The notes below the pieces were generated by a model. It made no database searches and was not told the origin of the DNA. It was given only the letters and a program-made list of their open reading frames with translations. A stretch of DNA of 64,000 nt, taken from assembly GCA_964478165.1 (NCBI GenBank), contig CAYZGU010000038.1:1-64000 (forward strand), given 5' to 3'. Positions 17,798 to 27,147 of the stretch are shown in pieces. A program made the translations under genes and the position numbers. Numbering within the stretch: the first letter of the stretch is position 1; each line of letters starts with the position of its first letter. The stretch comes from CAYZGU01 sp964478165 (lineage in GTDB: Bacteria > Poribacteria > WGA-4E > JAJDTR01).

Positions 17798-18594
17798 TTC
17801 ATTTTCGTTATTACAAGGCGGCTATTGTCCAATGCCACAATCTGCATCGTCCTATGAACCCCACTCCCCCCTTTCTCCTGACTGGAGTCTCTCATGGCCT
17901 TCATTTTCCACGGGTTTTGAGTCATTTCCCGAATGCAATTGCAGAACATTTGACAGACGGCCACCGATTACATGCTTCCGATGTATCAGTGTCACCTTGA
18001 AAAGTCCAGTTCAAGACCTAATTATCCTACCGCGCAAACTCCCCTATGTAAGCATTTAGTTTACCCATAAGACAAATACTAACATAGGAGCGCAACGTCA
18101 AGCTGAAAACCTGGCCCATCTCTGTATAAGACAGCCTACGTCCGACGCAAATGCTTGCAACCACATGTCCACCTGCCGCAACAACAAGCCCTAGTGGTCG
18201 GCTTTCCGAGCACCTGTAGAATCGCCATTAATAGGGGCGAAAATCTCTTCAACCTGTGTCTCACTTAAAACTGTATTTCTGTGATTCTGCGGTATCTTTA
18301 GCCTCGACAGTTCCAATTCGTAATCTTGCGCGCAGCACAGATTCTTATTCTAACTTTTCACTCTCGGCATGGCTTAACATTCGATCTCGCCACAGACGAG
18401 GCAGCAAGTTGGAGTTCATAAAATCATATTCCACAAGCAACCAGTGTAACACAACCAGTTCACGGAAGACAAGCGAAACCTCCGCTTGCTGGTTCTACAT
18501 GATCGAGGTCCTTAGTCGCACCATAGAGCTGGTTTAGAGCCTGTGCTGTGTCTGTTTCCTTGGAGCGGCTGTTTTACAACTCGCTGCCTGGTCG
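17798..18594. other. Intergenic stretch with no recognised gene
   Basis: About 800 bp between the HEAT lipoprotein gene and the 3' end of the helicase gene. Short frames on both strands have no family resemblance. A possible minus-strand promoter at 17967-17995 is listed separately. Confidence 0.4.
17967..17995 (-). promoter_or_regulatory. Possible promoter of the HEAT-repeat lipoprotein pair
   Basis: Minus strand GTGACA (17995-17990), 17-bp spacer, TGTAAT (17972-17967). It lies ~180 bp upstream of the first lipoprotein gene. One mismatch in each hexamer. Confidence 0.35.
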
Positions 18595-21039
18595 TCAAGA
18601 AATCGATTCTGTCCTAGAGTCTATTCGGTGGCCATCATTAGCCTTAGGTTCCATTGTGTTAGGCCCCCTTCCATTGGAGAGATTGCCTTCCTGACCAATT
18701 CTCAACTGTCGTTCGGCATCAACAACGTCGCGATTGATTTTCCCAACACATCTATCTAATTTTTCGAGCAGTGCGGTGTGGCCAGCCATTGCACGACGCG
18801 TCTGACGAAGAAAATCTATCACGAGCCGAAATGAGCGAACGAAGTCCCCATCGGCTAGGTCGACGTATTTTTGAAGTTCTTCAAAACGACAGCCCCGGCT
18901 CCAAGCGAGCATTGCTGTGGTCAGACTAGTTTCAAGTTTTTGAGTAACCTCGGCCACGCCATGCAAGACCTCCAACGCGCGAAGGCTCTCAATTTCCTTC
19001 TCTACTGCTTTCAGTATGCGCCTTAATTGGTTATCCTGTAGTCTCCTAGCCGAACCAGAATCCTTCCGTTGTTCGGAGACAATTGCCATCATCAGGAGAT
19101 TGATTCCGTCTTCGTCAAGTTTCTCAAAATAACCTTCAAAAAGCAACTGACAAATCTGAATCTCATAGCCCGATATTTGGGCAGCCACTCTCCCTCTCGG
19201 CAACAGCTCATTTCCTTCGATATAGCCGAGATCTTCAAGGACTTTGAGGCGTGAAGCAATCTGTCTGCGGTGGAAATGCTCATAATACTCACGTTCTCGT
19301 GCGAACTTCTCAACATGACTTGTGTATTTCTCGACTTCCCGATGCTCCCGACTACAGCGATTAAAGCGTTCACACCCTGAACACAGGTTCGCCTGCCGCG
19401 CAGACTCAATCTCGCGCATCTGGGCATCAATTCGAGCCAATTTCTGTATCCGTATTCGTTTTTTCTTGCGTCCACGCTCTTTTCGCTTTATCCCCAGACG
19501 CTTCCCTTTAAGCAGTTGTTTTTGACTCGCAATGTCATCTAGGCGCTTAATGTAACCGGCAACCTGTTCGACTCCATCAACATCTTGGTGAATGCAAATT
19601 GGACTTGGTAAAGTCTTGAGTGTTTCTTCAGCCTCTCTATAGTCTTTGTCGGATTGGCCAATGCGCTCATGGTTCTGAAAGTTGCTTAAGCTAAGCGTAC
19701 AAATGTCAAAAATCTCGTCCCCATACTTGTCGTACAAATTCAATATGCTCGAATAGGAGAGGTTAAATTGGCTTTCAATTGGTTCAAGCCTAGCAGAGGT
19801 AGTCTTGCGAACCTTGTCGGCTTCAGTGAACCGAGGATTAACACGCGCATAGACGTAACCAACCGTATCGATACCACGCCGCCCCGCACGCCCCGCCATC
19901 TGATGGTACTCGCGAGTTTTTAAAAATCGAAAGCCAATCCCATCGTACTTTTCGAGACCTTCAAATACCGCCGAACACGCCGGCATGTTGATTCCCACTG
20001 CAAAGGTCTCTGTCGTGAACAGCAACTGGACTAGGCCAGATGTGAAGAGTTGTTCGACCACTTCCTTCAAGGTTGGCAACATTCCCGCGTGATGATAAGC
20101 AACCCCTCTAGAAATTAGATTGCGCAATCCGACCACTCTACGTTCTCGATGGATACCATGTCGCGCGCAAAGCGAGTCAAACAGATTGAGGATTCTCTTC
20201 CGCTGCACCGGTGTCACAAAAGTCCTGTTGGAGGCGGAGCCATAGGTTTCGGCATTCCGTTCACACCCTTTACGGCTAAAACAGAAGTAGAGGCAGGGGA
20301 GCTGGTTCTGAGCCTGGATGTGTTGAAGCAAATCGACTCGGACGAGACCTGGAACTTGACCCGAAACGATTTCATCAAGCCCCACATCACCATTGGCACC
20401 ACTGAAACTGCCTAGGACTTCCTGTACGCGTTTCAAGTCTCTCGTCGTGCCAATGCCATATCCATCCAGGTAAAGATGGTGTTTCAGCGGCACAGGACGC
20501 TCGAGCTCCTCAACCACATCGATTTTTATGTCACGGACGCTTTGCATCCAATCCGTGAATTGGTTGATGTTGGGGATAGTCGCACTCAAACACACAAATT
20601 TGATGTGCTGGGGAGCGAAAATAATACTCTCTTCCCAAACCGTTCCCCGTTCAACGTCATTGATATAATGAATCTCGTCAAAGATCGCATACTCAACATT
20701 GCCAAAACGTTCAATGTTGTCAAAAATGGTGTTGCGAAAAATCTCGGTCGTCATCAAGAGCAGTTGCGCGTAAGGATTAATCACAACATCCCCCGTGAGA
20801 ATGCCCACTCGATCTCCGTATCGTCCAGAAAAGTCGCGATATTTTTGGTTGCTCAGGGCTTTAATTGGCGCGGTATAGATCACGCGACGTTCGGTCTGAA
20901 TACATTTGTCGACAGCATACTCCGCAACAACCGTTTTTCCTGCTCCCGTTGGAGCGGAAACCACGACAGAATGATCTTGATCTATTGCCCGTATAGCGAC
21001 CTCTTGAAACCGGTCGAGTTGTAAATCTCTGTAATGCAT
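18595..21039 (-). CDS. Ski2/Mtr4-like superfamily 2 RNA helicase
   Basis: 814 residues. Helicase motifs are in order: Walker A SAPTGAGKT (residues ~28-36), TAPIKALSNQ, the DEIH box (121-124), SAT (motif III), GVAYHHAG, FTTETFAVGINMPA and QMAGRAGRRG (motif VI). The region after ~450 has the helical layout of the DSHCT/Ski2-like C-terminus. A cysteine cluster, CSGCERFNRC, with flanking basic residues near residue 555, could bind zinc or an iron-sulfur cluster. The family unwinds RNA for degradation or ribosome-related work (actinobacterial HelY is a relative). A consensus promoter lies directly upstream, and the gene appears monocistronic. Confidence 0.9.
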   Translation of the reverse strand: MHYRDLQLDRFQEVAIRAIDQDHSVVVSAPTGAGKTVVAEYAVDKCIQTERRVIYTAPIKALSNQKYRDFSGRYGDRVGILTGDVVINPYAQLLLMTTEIFRNTIFDNIERFGNVEYAIFDEIHYINDVERGTVWEESIIFAPQHIKFVCLSATIPNINQFTDWMQSVRDIKIDVVEELERPVPLKHHLYLDGYGIGTTRDLKRVQEVLGSFSGANGDVGLDEIVSGQVPGLVRVDLLQHIQAQNQLPCLYFCFSRKGCERNAETYGSASNRTFVTPVQRKRILNLFDSLCARHGIHRERRVVGLRNLISRGVAYHHAGMLPTLKEVVEQLFTSGLVQLLFTTETFAVGINMPACSAVFEGLEKYDGIGFRFLKTREYHQMAGRAGRRGIDTVGYVYARVNPRFTEADKVRKTTSARLEPIESQFNLSYSSILNLYDKYGDEIFDICTLSLSNFQNHERIGQSDKDYREAEETLKTLPSPICIHQDVDGVEQVAGYIKRLDDIASQKQLLKGKRLGIKRKERGRKKKRIRIQKLARIDAQMREIESARQANLCSGCERFNRCSREHREVEKYTSHVEKFAREREYYEHFHRRQIASRLKVLEDLGYIEGNELLPRGRVAAQISGYEIQICQLLFEGYFEKLDEDGINLLMMAIVSEQRKDSGSARRLQDNQLRRILKAVEKEIESLRALEVLHGVAEVTQKLETSLTTAMLAWSRGCRFEELQKYVDLADGDFVRSFRLVIDFLRQTRRAMAGHTALLEKLDRCVGKINRDVVDAERQLRIGQEGNLSNGRGPNTMEPKANDGHRIDSRTESIS

Positions 21040-21072
21040 TCAAATCCCCCGAAATCAAGTAACACCAGTTTG

Positions 21073-21101
21073 ATTATATCTGTTCCCAAATCCGTTGTCA
21101 A
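21073..21101 (-). promoter_or_regulatory. Consensus sigma-70 promoter of the helicase gene
   Basis: Minus strand TTGACA (21101-21096), exactly 17 bp, TATAAT (21078-21073); both hexamers are perfect. The predicted start near 21066 leaves a leader of about 27 nt before the ATG at 21039. Confidence 0.8.
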
Positions 21102-21474
21102 TCGCTAAAATGCGAATTCAGCTGACCATTTTACACGATTTGTTAAGCCTTTAAAAGATTGGAAGAGTATGCTGAAACGCGCTGCGACAGCCTACTTTGT
21201 GAGTTTTCTGAAACTGTCCATATTTTGTGATTGTGGACGAAGTACGGAGGTGGAGATGGGGAAAACTAGAAGAATTATGTGCGCATCCCAAGTAGCCATT
21301 CTCGTCTTTCAGCATTAGTGGAGGTTTCTATTTAAGCAAGGATGTCGATCACAGGAAGTCGTTACATGTGATTAATCCACTAGCATCTTCGAGCTCTTCC
21401 TTCTGCCAACTGCCTGGAGAAGACGGAGAATGCAGCAGAATCGGCACAATTGAAAACGGTAGACAAATCATCAG

Positions 21475-21512
21475 TGATTGTTATATACTAATCTGATTGT
21501 TATATACTAATC
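21475..21512. repeat. Tandem 19-bp direct repeat, two copies
   Basis: TGATTGTTATATACTAATC occurs at 21475-21493 and again, identical and directly adjacent, at 21494-21512. It is AT-rich and lies 10 bp before a hairpin. Confidence 0.85.
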
Positions 21513-21522
21513 TAAATTGCTT

Positions 21523-21555
21523 CTTCAAGGCAAATCGATGAGGTTTGCCTTGAAG
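21523..21555. repeat. Perfect 12-bp inverted repeat
   Basis: CTTCAAGGCAAA (21523-21534) pairs exactly with 21544-21555 across a 9-nt loop. No T-tract follows on either strand, so terminator function is doubtful. Confidence 0.7.
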
Positions 21556-22046
21556 TGTTGCTCTCCAATCAAACTCTTGGCGGAAATGCGTTCGACGGCG
21601 TTGGCACTATCGCGTCGTTGAGTTCTCCGGAGCCCTCTTAACCGGGTGTGCCCATTTACAAGACACGCGCACTAGAATGTCCAACGGAAAAGTCATAATT
21701 TCCGCAATTGCCAATTCACTGCCCTTTGGGGAAAATCTCGCGACAACAAAACACCAACACAAATCGCACGACTAGGTCCCCAATGTACATCGCGCATCAT
21801 GAATTAATCGGCAACTCCATTGCATACAATCAATGGTTTGAAGTAGTCTGACAACGCAACTATCGTGTTCGGAAGCGCGCAAACAGAAGAATATCTGCGT
21901 CATTGACAACTGTCCGGGTGACTGACCACTTCATATTGACTGCCAGCATCAAGCGTCTTAAAAATTCGAGGGTCACAAATCTGGCTAGAAGTTTAACGAA
22001 TCAAATCACCTGAACCACTCCATCAGAATCTGAGGCAAACCAAACC

Positions 22047-23963
22047 ATGAAGATTTTTGTCCCCGGACGTATCTGTCTATTTGGTGAGCATAGCGATTGG
22101 GCAGGAGGATACCGCCGTATTAACGCTGAACTAGGAAAAGGGTACACTCTAATCACCAGTACTAACCAAGGTGTACACGCCAAAGTCAAAGCTCATCCGA
22201 ATAAGCTCATCTTCCACGCAACGCTGAGTAACGGGGCACGGAAGGAACCATTCGAATTGCCAATGGAACGGGATGCCTTGCTTGCTGAAGCAGAAAAGGG
22301 TGACTTCTTCAGTTATGCTGCTGGCGTTGCCTACCAAATTCTAACCCACTACCATGTGCGCGGACTTGAGATTGACAACTATCTTACGGATCTTCCGGTT
22401 AAAAAAGGACTCTCGTCCAGCGCCGCGATCTGTGTCCTTGTAGCTCGTGCCTTCAACCGCATTTACGATCTCAAAATGACTACCCGTGGTGAGATGGAAT
22501 ACGCCTATGTCGGTGAGATTACCACTCCGTCCCGTTGTGGTCGTATGGATCAAGGGTGTGCCTACGGCCGACCCGTTATGATGATTTACGATGGTGATCG
22601 CGTCGACGTCAAAGAGTTCAACGTATTAGAAGATCTCTACTTGGTTATCGTGGATCTTGGGGCAAACAAAGATACAAAGGAGATTTTGAGCGGGCTAAAT
22701 CATTGCTATCCATTTGCTGAAAATGGACTTCAAAGGAGCGTACAAGAGTATCTTGGCCCAATTAATGCGGGAATCGCCCACCGGGCGCATGAACTACTGC
22801 ATCAAGCAGACGCAGTGCGCATTGGTGCATTAATGAAGGAAGCACAGACAGAATTTGACATGCATCTTCGACTCGCTTGCCCGTCTCAGTTGACAGCACC
22901 CGTGTTGCACAAAGTCCTCGATTACAAACCCATCCAGCCCTATATCCTAGGGGGAAAAGGTGTTGGCTCACAAGGGGATGGTAGCGCTCAATTCATAGTT
23001 GCCAACAAGGAGGATCAGCAGAAAGTCATTGAAATCATTGAGCGGGACTTGAAGATGTCATGCCTTAAACTGACAATTAAAGCAGATCGCCGCGTGCGAA
23101 AAGCGGTAATTCCGGCAGCAGGATTTAGCACACATCTATTTCCCGCCTCAAAAGGACTAATAAAGGAGCTGTTTCCCATTATCGATCGCGAGGGAAGAGC
23201 CAAACCAGCCATTATCGCGCTAATTGAAGAAGCGATAAACGCGGGGACTGACGAGGTTTGTCTCATTGTGCAAAGCCGTGACCGTGCGATGTTCGAAGAC
23301 TTTTTCAATACTCCTCCCCCAATCGAGAATTTCAATAGATTGTCCAAAGAAGATAAATCGTATTGCCAATACCTGATGGAACTGGGACGTCGGGTCACCA
23401 TAATCACACAGGAGGTTCAGGAAGGTTTCGGGCACGCTGTTTTTTGTGCGCAAGAATGGGTCAACAACGAGCCATTCTTGCTATTGCTAGGTGACCATCT
23501 TTACGCATCGTCTACTAGCACGTCGTGCGCAAGGCAACTCTTGGACGTGTATGATCGGGTTGGCCACAGTGTAGTCGGCTTGAAAACAACACCTGTGAAT
23601 GAGATTCACAACTTCGGTTGTGTAAGCGGCATCTGGGAGGATGACTCTTTGCTTTCAGTAACAGAATTCGCAGAAAAGCCGTCTGTTGAATATGCGCGTA
23701 CACATCTACACGTCGACCGCATGGAAGAAGATGTCTTCCTAACTGCATTTGGGATGTACGTACTTACCCCGAAGATATTCGGCTGTCTTGAGGAAGATAT
23801 CTCCCACAACCTGCGCGAAAAGGGGCAATTCGAATTGACTCCCTGCCTTGACACATTGAGGAAAGAGGACAATTTCTCAGGTTACGTGCTCAAAGGCAGA
23901 CGTTTTGGCATTGGCTTGCCGGAAGCCTATCGGGAAACAGTGATTGATTTTCGGAATGCGTGA
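22047..23963 (+). CDS. Fused GHMP sugar kinase and sugar-1-phosphate nucleotidyltransferase
   Basis: 638 residues in two domains. Residues 1-~345 are a galactokinase-type GHMP kinase: PGRICLFGEHSDWAGG at 6-21, the ATP-binding LPVKKGLSSSAA near 116-127, and a C-terminal GGKGVGSQGDGSAQF. Residues ~350-638 resemble GalU-type uridylyltransferase: KAVIPAAGFSTHLFPASKG, KELFPI, AKPAI, GFGHAVFCA and LLLGDHLY. The canonical GxGTR loop reads GFSTH (359-363), so an arginine is replaced by histidine. The fusion suggests a salvage enzyme that turns a free sugar or uronic acid into sugar-1-phosphate and then an NDP-sugar, as in fucose FKP but with a GalU-like partner. The sugar is unknown. An NhaC gene follows by 37 bp. 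Confidence 0.85.
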   Translation: MKIFVPGRICLFGEHSDWAGGYRRINAELGKGYTLITSTNQGVHAKVKAHPNKLIFHATLSNGARKEPFELPMERDALLAEAEKGDFFSYAAGVAYQILTHYHVRGLEIDNYLTDLPVKKGLSSSAAICVLVARAFNRIYDLKMTTRGEMEYAYVGEITTPSRCGRMDQGCAYGRPVMMIYDGDRVDVKEFNVLEDLYLVIVDLGANKDTKEILSGLNHCYPFAENGLQRSVQEYLGPINAGIAHRAHELLHQADAVRIGALMKEAQTEFDMHLRLACPSQLTAPVLHKVLDYKPIQPYILGGKGVGSQGDGSAQFIVANKEDQQKVIEIIERDLKMSCLKLTIKADRRVRKAVIPAAGFSTHLFPASKGLIKELFPIIDREGRAKPAIIALIEEAINAGTDEVCLIVQSRDRAMFEDFFNTPPPIENFNRLSKEDKSYCQYLMELGRRVTIITQEVQEGFGHAVFCAQEWVNNEPFLLLLGDHLYASSTSTSCARQLLDVYDRVGHSVVGLKTTPVNEIHNFGCVSGIWEDDSLLSVTEFAEKPSVEYARTHLHVDRMEEDVFLTAFGMYVLTPKIFGCLEEDISHNLREKGQFELTPCLDTLRKEDNFSGYVLKGRRFGIGLPEAYRETVIDFRNA

Positions 23964-24000
23964 TGTCTTTGATTAACAGGAGCGTAATGAAAAACACACG

Positions 24001-25698
24001 ATGTTGGTTCTGATGTCGGAAAAGAACAAAACACTTTTCCGAGTATGTTCGGCCTTCATTTCAATTTGCGTCATTGGCGCCTGGGGAGCTCACTGTCTGG
24101 ACCAATCCAGTCCTCTGGTATGGTATAGCATCCTACCACCACTCCTGGCAATCGCCTGCGTAATTCTTACACGCCGACTGTTGTTAAGCCTTGGACTAGC
24201 TGTGGCTATCGGAATCTTCCTGTCTTCAATCCAAAGTCACCCTGAGTCACTCCGTACATGGGCGCCTTCCCTATTCCTACACACGGCTTCCGTGACAAAG
24301 TCAGTAGCAAATTCCTTTAACCTCTTGGTTATCATATTCATTGCGCTCACTTTGTCGATGATTTCAGTGGTTATCGTCTCCGGCGGTATGCAGGCCGTAA
24401 TCAAGCAGCTGGAGCGATTCGCAAAGGGGCCGCGTTCGACTCAACTTGCCACGGCACTTGCGGGGCTTGCTGTTTTTATTGACGACTATGCAAACGCAAT
24501 GATTGTTGGATCGACAATGAGACCTGTAACTGACCGTCACCGGATTAGCCGCGAGAAGTTAGCGTTTCTGGTTGATTCCACGACAGCGCCAATAGCAGGC
24601 CTCGCTCTGGTGAGTACCTGGATTAGTTATGAAGTTGGATTATTCAATGATGTCGCTGACACACTGGAACTAGCGAGAGATGGTTATTCAATGTTTTTCG
24701 ACGCTCTTGGGTTTCGATTTTATTGCATGATAACGATTATTTTTGTCCTCGTAAATGTCACAAGTGGAACAGATTATGGAACTATGCGGAAGGCACAAGA
24801 GCGCGCGAGAAACACCGGAGAGGTGATTGCGGCTGATGCGCGACTAACAGCTTCAAAGTTTTTTACAAAATTGGCACCTAGTTCGGTCGCCGTTGCCCAT
24901 CCGCTGACCGCAGTCGTCCCAATTGCGGCATTGCTTCTTGTGATGTTTGTTGGATTTTGGATCGATGGCGACGGCAAAGGGTCCGTTCTCTCCCCATATG
25001 CTTGGCGTGAAGCGCTATCTAATGCGAACACCCTAAAGATTTTGACTCTCGCATCAGCGAATTCTTTCCTACTAGCAATCGCGTGTGCAAAGCTACTCTC
25101 TCGAATCAGCTTCTCTGAAATTTCCGTTGGAGTCATCTCAGGTTTCAAGGGTTGCGCGCTTCCAACGGCGATTCTTATCTTGGCATGGGGTTTAAAAGCG
25201 GTCTGCGACCAACTTTCGACGGGTAATTTTCTGGCAGCTGCAATGGAAGGCGCAGTTTCGCCACAGTGGTTTCCAGCCCTTCTTTTCATCATAGCGTCCA
25301 TAACTTCCTTCGCAACTGGAACGAGTTGGGGCACAATGGCAATTCTCATCCCAATTGCCATCCCGATGGCATTTGCGCTCGATGATGGCCGTTATGGATT
25401 GACAACAATGATTAGCCTGGGCGCAGTACTCGACGGCTCAATATTCGGAGATCACTGCTCACCAATTTCTGATACCACGATTATGAGCTCGATCGCCAGT
25501 GAGTGCGATCCGATTCACCACATTCGTACACAGCTTCCTTATAGTCTAACGATTGCGGGGTTTGCGCTGGTTTTTGGGTATATTCCGGCAGCCCTTGGGG
25601 TTCCGGCCTACATTGGACTTGGTTTATCGGGAGTCCTACTCTCTCTCCTGTTTTTTGTCATTTTCAAGGTTCCCGTATGCAACCAAACCGCTTTGTAG
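24001..25698 (+). CDS. nhaC: Na+/H+ antiporter, NhaC family
   Basis: 565 residues, about 12-14 membrane helices. The conserved FIDDYANAMIVGSTMRPV segment (central region), DSTTAPIAGLALVSTWI, ATGTSWGTMAILIPIAI and GAVLDGSIFGDHCSPISDTT are signature blocks of the NhaC antiporter family, although close relatives also include amino-acid exchangers. The start may be 24001 or the ATG at 24013. It follows the kinase/nucleotidyltransferase fusion by 37 bp on the same strand and may be co-transcribed. Confidence 0.88.
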   Translation: MLVLMSEKNKTLFRVCSAFISICVIGAWGAHCLDQSSPLVWYSILPPLLAIACVILTRRLLLSLGLAVAIGIFLSSIQSHPESLRTWAPSLFLHTASVTKSVANSFNLLVIIFIALTLSMISVVIVSGGMQAVIKQLERFAKGPRSTQLATALAGLAVFIDDYANAMIVGSTMRPVTDRHRISREKLAFLVDSTTAPIAGLALVSTWISYEVGLFNDVADTLELARDGYSMFFDALGFRFYCMITIIFVLVNVTSGTDYGTMRKAQERARNTGEVIAADARLTASKFFTKLAPSSVAVAHPLTAVVPIAALLLVMFVGFWIDGDGKGSVLSPYAWREALSNANTLKILTLASANSFLLAIACAKLLSRISFSEISVGVISGFKGCALPTAILILAWGLKAVCDQLSTGNFLAAAMEGAVSPQWFPALLFIIASITSFATGTSWGTMAILIPIAIPMAFALDDGRYGLTTMISLGAVLDGSIFGDHCSPISDTTIMSSIASECDPIHHIRTQLPYSLTIAGFALVFGYIPAALGVPAYIGLGLSGVLLSLLFFVIFKVPVCNQTAL

Positions 25699-25735
25699 TC
25701 AAGAAATCACCTCTTAGCCCTCTTCAAGGAACATT

Positions 25736-26407
25736 ATGGAACTAAACCAGCTCTTCGGACAACGCCATCGTCTAAAACAAGAAACTATTCGGCTAGCTCT
25801 GGGAAAGCTTTCGATAACTGTTGTGGCAAATCCAGATGAATGCCTTGAAGAATTTAGCAAGCAAGAAACTGATGGCACATTGCGGCTTCCCTACTGGGCC
25901 TACCTATGGCCGTCCTCTATCGGTCTTGCACATCACCTTGATCGAATGGATTTATTGGCGGGACACCGCGTTTTAGAAATTGGTTGCGGATTCGGATTAG
26001 CAGGACTTGCTGCTTCCCAAGGTGGGGGAAACGTGCTTTTTACCGATTATGAGCGTGATGCCCTATTGTTCGCACGATATAACGCATGGAGAAATAGCTG
26101 CTTAGCAGGCACAGCATTTCTCCAGATGGATTGGAATGCTCCCTGCTTGAACGGCCAATTCGAGCGAATCCTTGCGGCTGATGTGGTGTATGAGGAGAAG
26201 AATTGGGACCCAATTCTTTCATTGATTCAGACGCATCTTGCGCCTGATGGGACTGCGATTATCTCCGAACCAAACAGATCTAACGCCCACGGTTTCCTCG
26301 ATTTGCTAAACCGTTGCGGATTCACTTCGGAAGAATTCGGCTATACGACGCTCTTAGAGGAAGATCCAACCACAGTAGCGGTATATTCTGTCCAACGGGT
26401 AAGGTAA
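25736..26407 (+). CDS. Class I SAM-dependent methyltransferase, METTL21/NNMT-like
   Basis: 223 residues with a Rossmann methyltransferase fold. PYWAYLWPSSIGLAHHL precedes motif I (VLEIGCGFGLAGLAAS), followed by FTDYERDAL (motif II) and the acidic LAADVVYEE, which in the METTL21/ETFB-lysine-methyltransferase group marks the post-motif II region. Relatives methylate lysines on specific proteins such as ETF-beta or translation factors; the target here is unknown. It lies 37 bp after nhaC and 57 bp before tsaE, all on the plus strand. Confidence 0.82.
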   Translation: MELNQLFGQRHRLKQETIRLALGKLSITVVANPDECLEEFSKQETDGTLRLPYWAYLWPSSIGLAHHLDRMDLLAGHRVLEIGCGFGLAGLAASQGGGNVLFTDYERDALLFARYNAWRNSCLAGTAFLQMDWNAPCLNGQFERILAADVVYEEKNWDPILSLIQTHLAPDGTAIISEPNRSNAHGFLDLLNRCGFTSEEFGYTTLLEEDPTTVAVYSVQRVR

Positions 26408-26464
26408 AACAGCAAACTGTGATTAGACGATGAACGCTGTTAATTCCATTGAAGGCGCGAAAGG

Positions 26465-26890
26465 ATGAACCAAAATTTTCGGACACATGCTCCCGAGGAG
26501 ACACAGGCTGTAGGCAAACAGATTGGAGAAGCGCTTAAACCAGGTGATGTAGTTGCACTTGTCGGCGATCTCGGTGCAGGCAAAACTTGCCTGGCACAGG
26601 GAATCGCACAGGGTATTGGTATTGCTGCGCACGAAGTCGTCAACAGTCCGTCTTACACCCTTGTCAACGAATACAACGGAAAAATTCCGATTTTTCATAT
26701 CGATCTTTATCGCCTGAAACATCAGAACGAGATTATAGACCTTGGTCTGGAAGAATATCTAGAGGGAGACGGTATTTGCATCGTGGAGTGGGCCAACCGA
26801 ATATCTGAACTCCTTCCTAAGAGACACATCCACATAACCATAGCATGGGTTGATGAATCAACCCGAACCATCGCGGTACAAAGGACATGA
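26465..26890 (+). CDS. tsaE: tRNA threonylcarbamoyladenosine biosynthesis ATPase TsaE
   Basis: 141 residues, usual length. Walker A is GDLGAGKT (near residues 38-45), followed by SPSYTLVNEY (switch-like region), FHIDLYRL and VEWANRI, all family hallmarks. TsaE drives the ATP-dependent cycle of the TsaBDE complex that adds t6A at position 37 of ANN-decoding tRNAs. The partners are not in the window. ATG with a GAAAGG-like site directly upstream. Confidence 0.95.
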   Translation: MNQNFRTHAPEETQAVGKQIGEALKPGDVVALVGDLGAGKTCLAQGIAQGIGIAAHEVVNSPSYTLVNEYNGKIPIFHIDLYRLKHQNEIIDLGLEEYLEGDGICIVEWANRISELLPKRHIHITIAWVDESTRTIAVQRT

Positions 26891-27147
26891 ACAACTGGCT
26901 GAGAAAATAAGTACATAGGACCAAAATTCAAAAGGTCGAATGCTCTATTCCATTTCACGGTCTCTTTCCTGTTCCGCAAACAGCCCAATCCCCCTTTCTT
27001 ATCAATGCGTTCTGTTAAAGAGATGATAGCTCTATAACGCAAAGCCACATGGACAATTGTCCTGTAAGACACATATGTTTAGATGAGTAGCCTAATATTA
27101 ACTGAATCTTGTCATCATGCTAAAGAAAGCCAAAGGAGATTCCAGAG

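Larger units (their letters stand above)
21102..22046. other. Intergenic stretch with small repeats
   Basis: Nearly 1 kb between divergent genes. No gene was recognised. It holds a 19-bp tandem duplication and a 12-bp hairpin, listed separately. Confidence 0.45.

Noticed and set aside
18256..18537. 93-codon plus frame upstream of the helicase 3' end
   Set aside because: Serine-rich, without family resemblance or start signal; it looks like chance.
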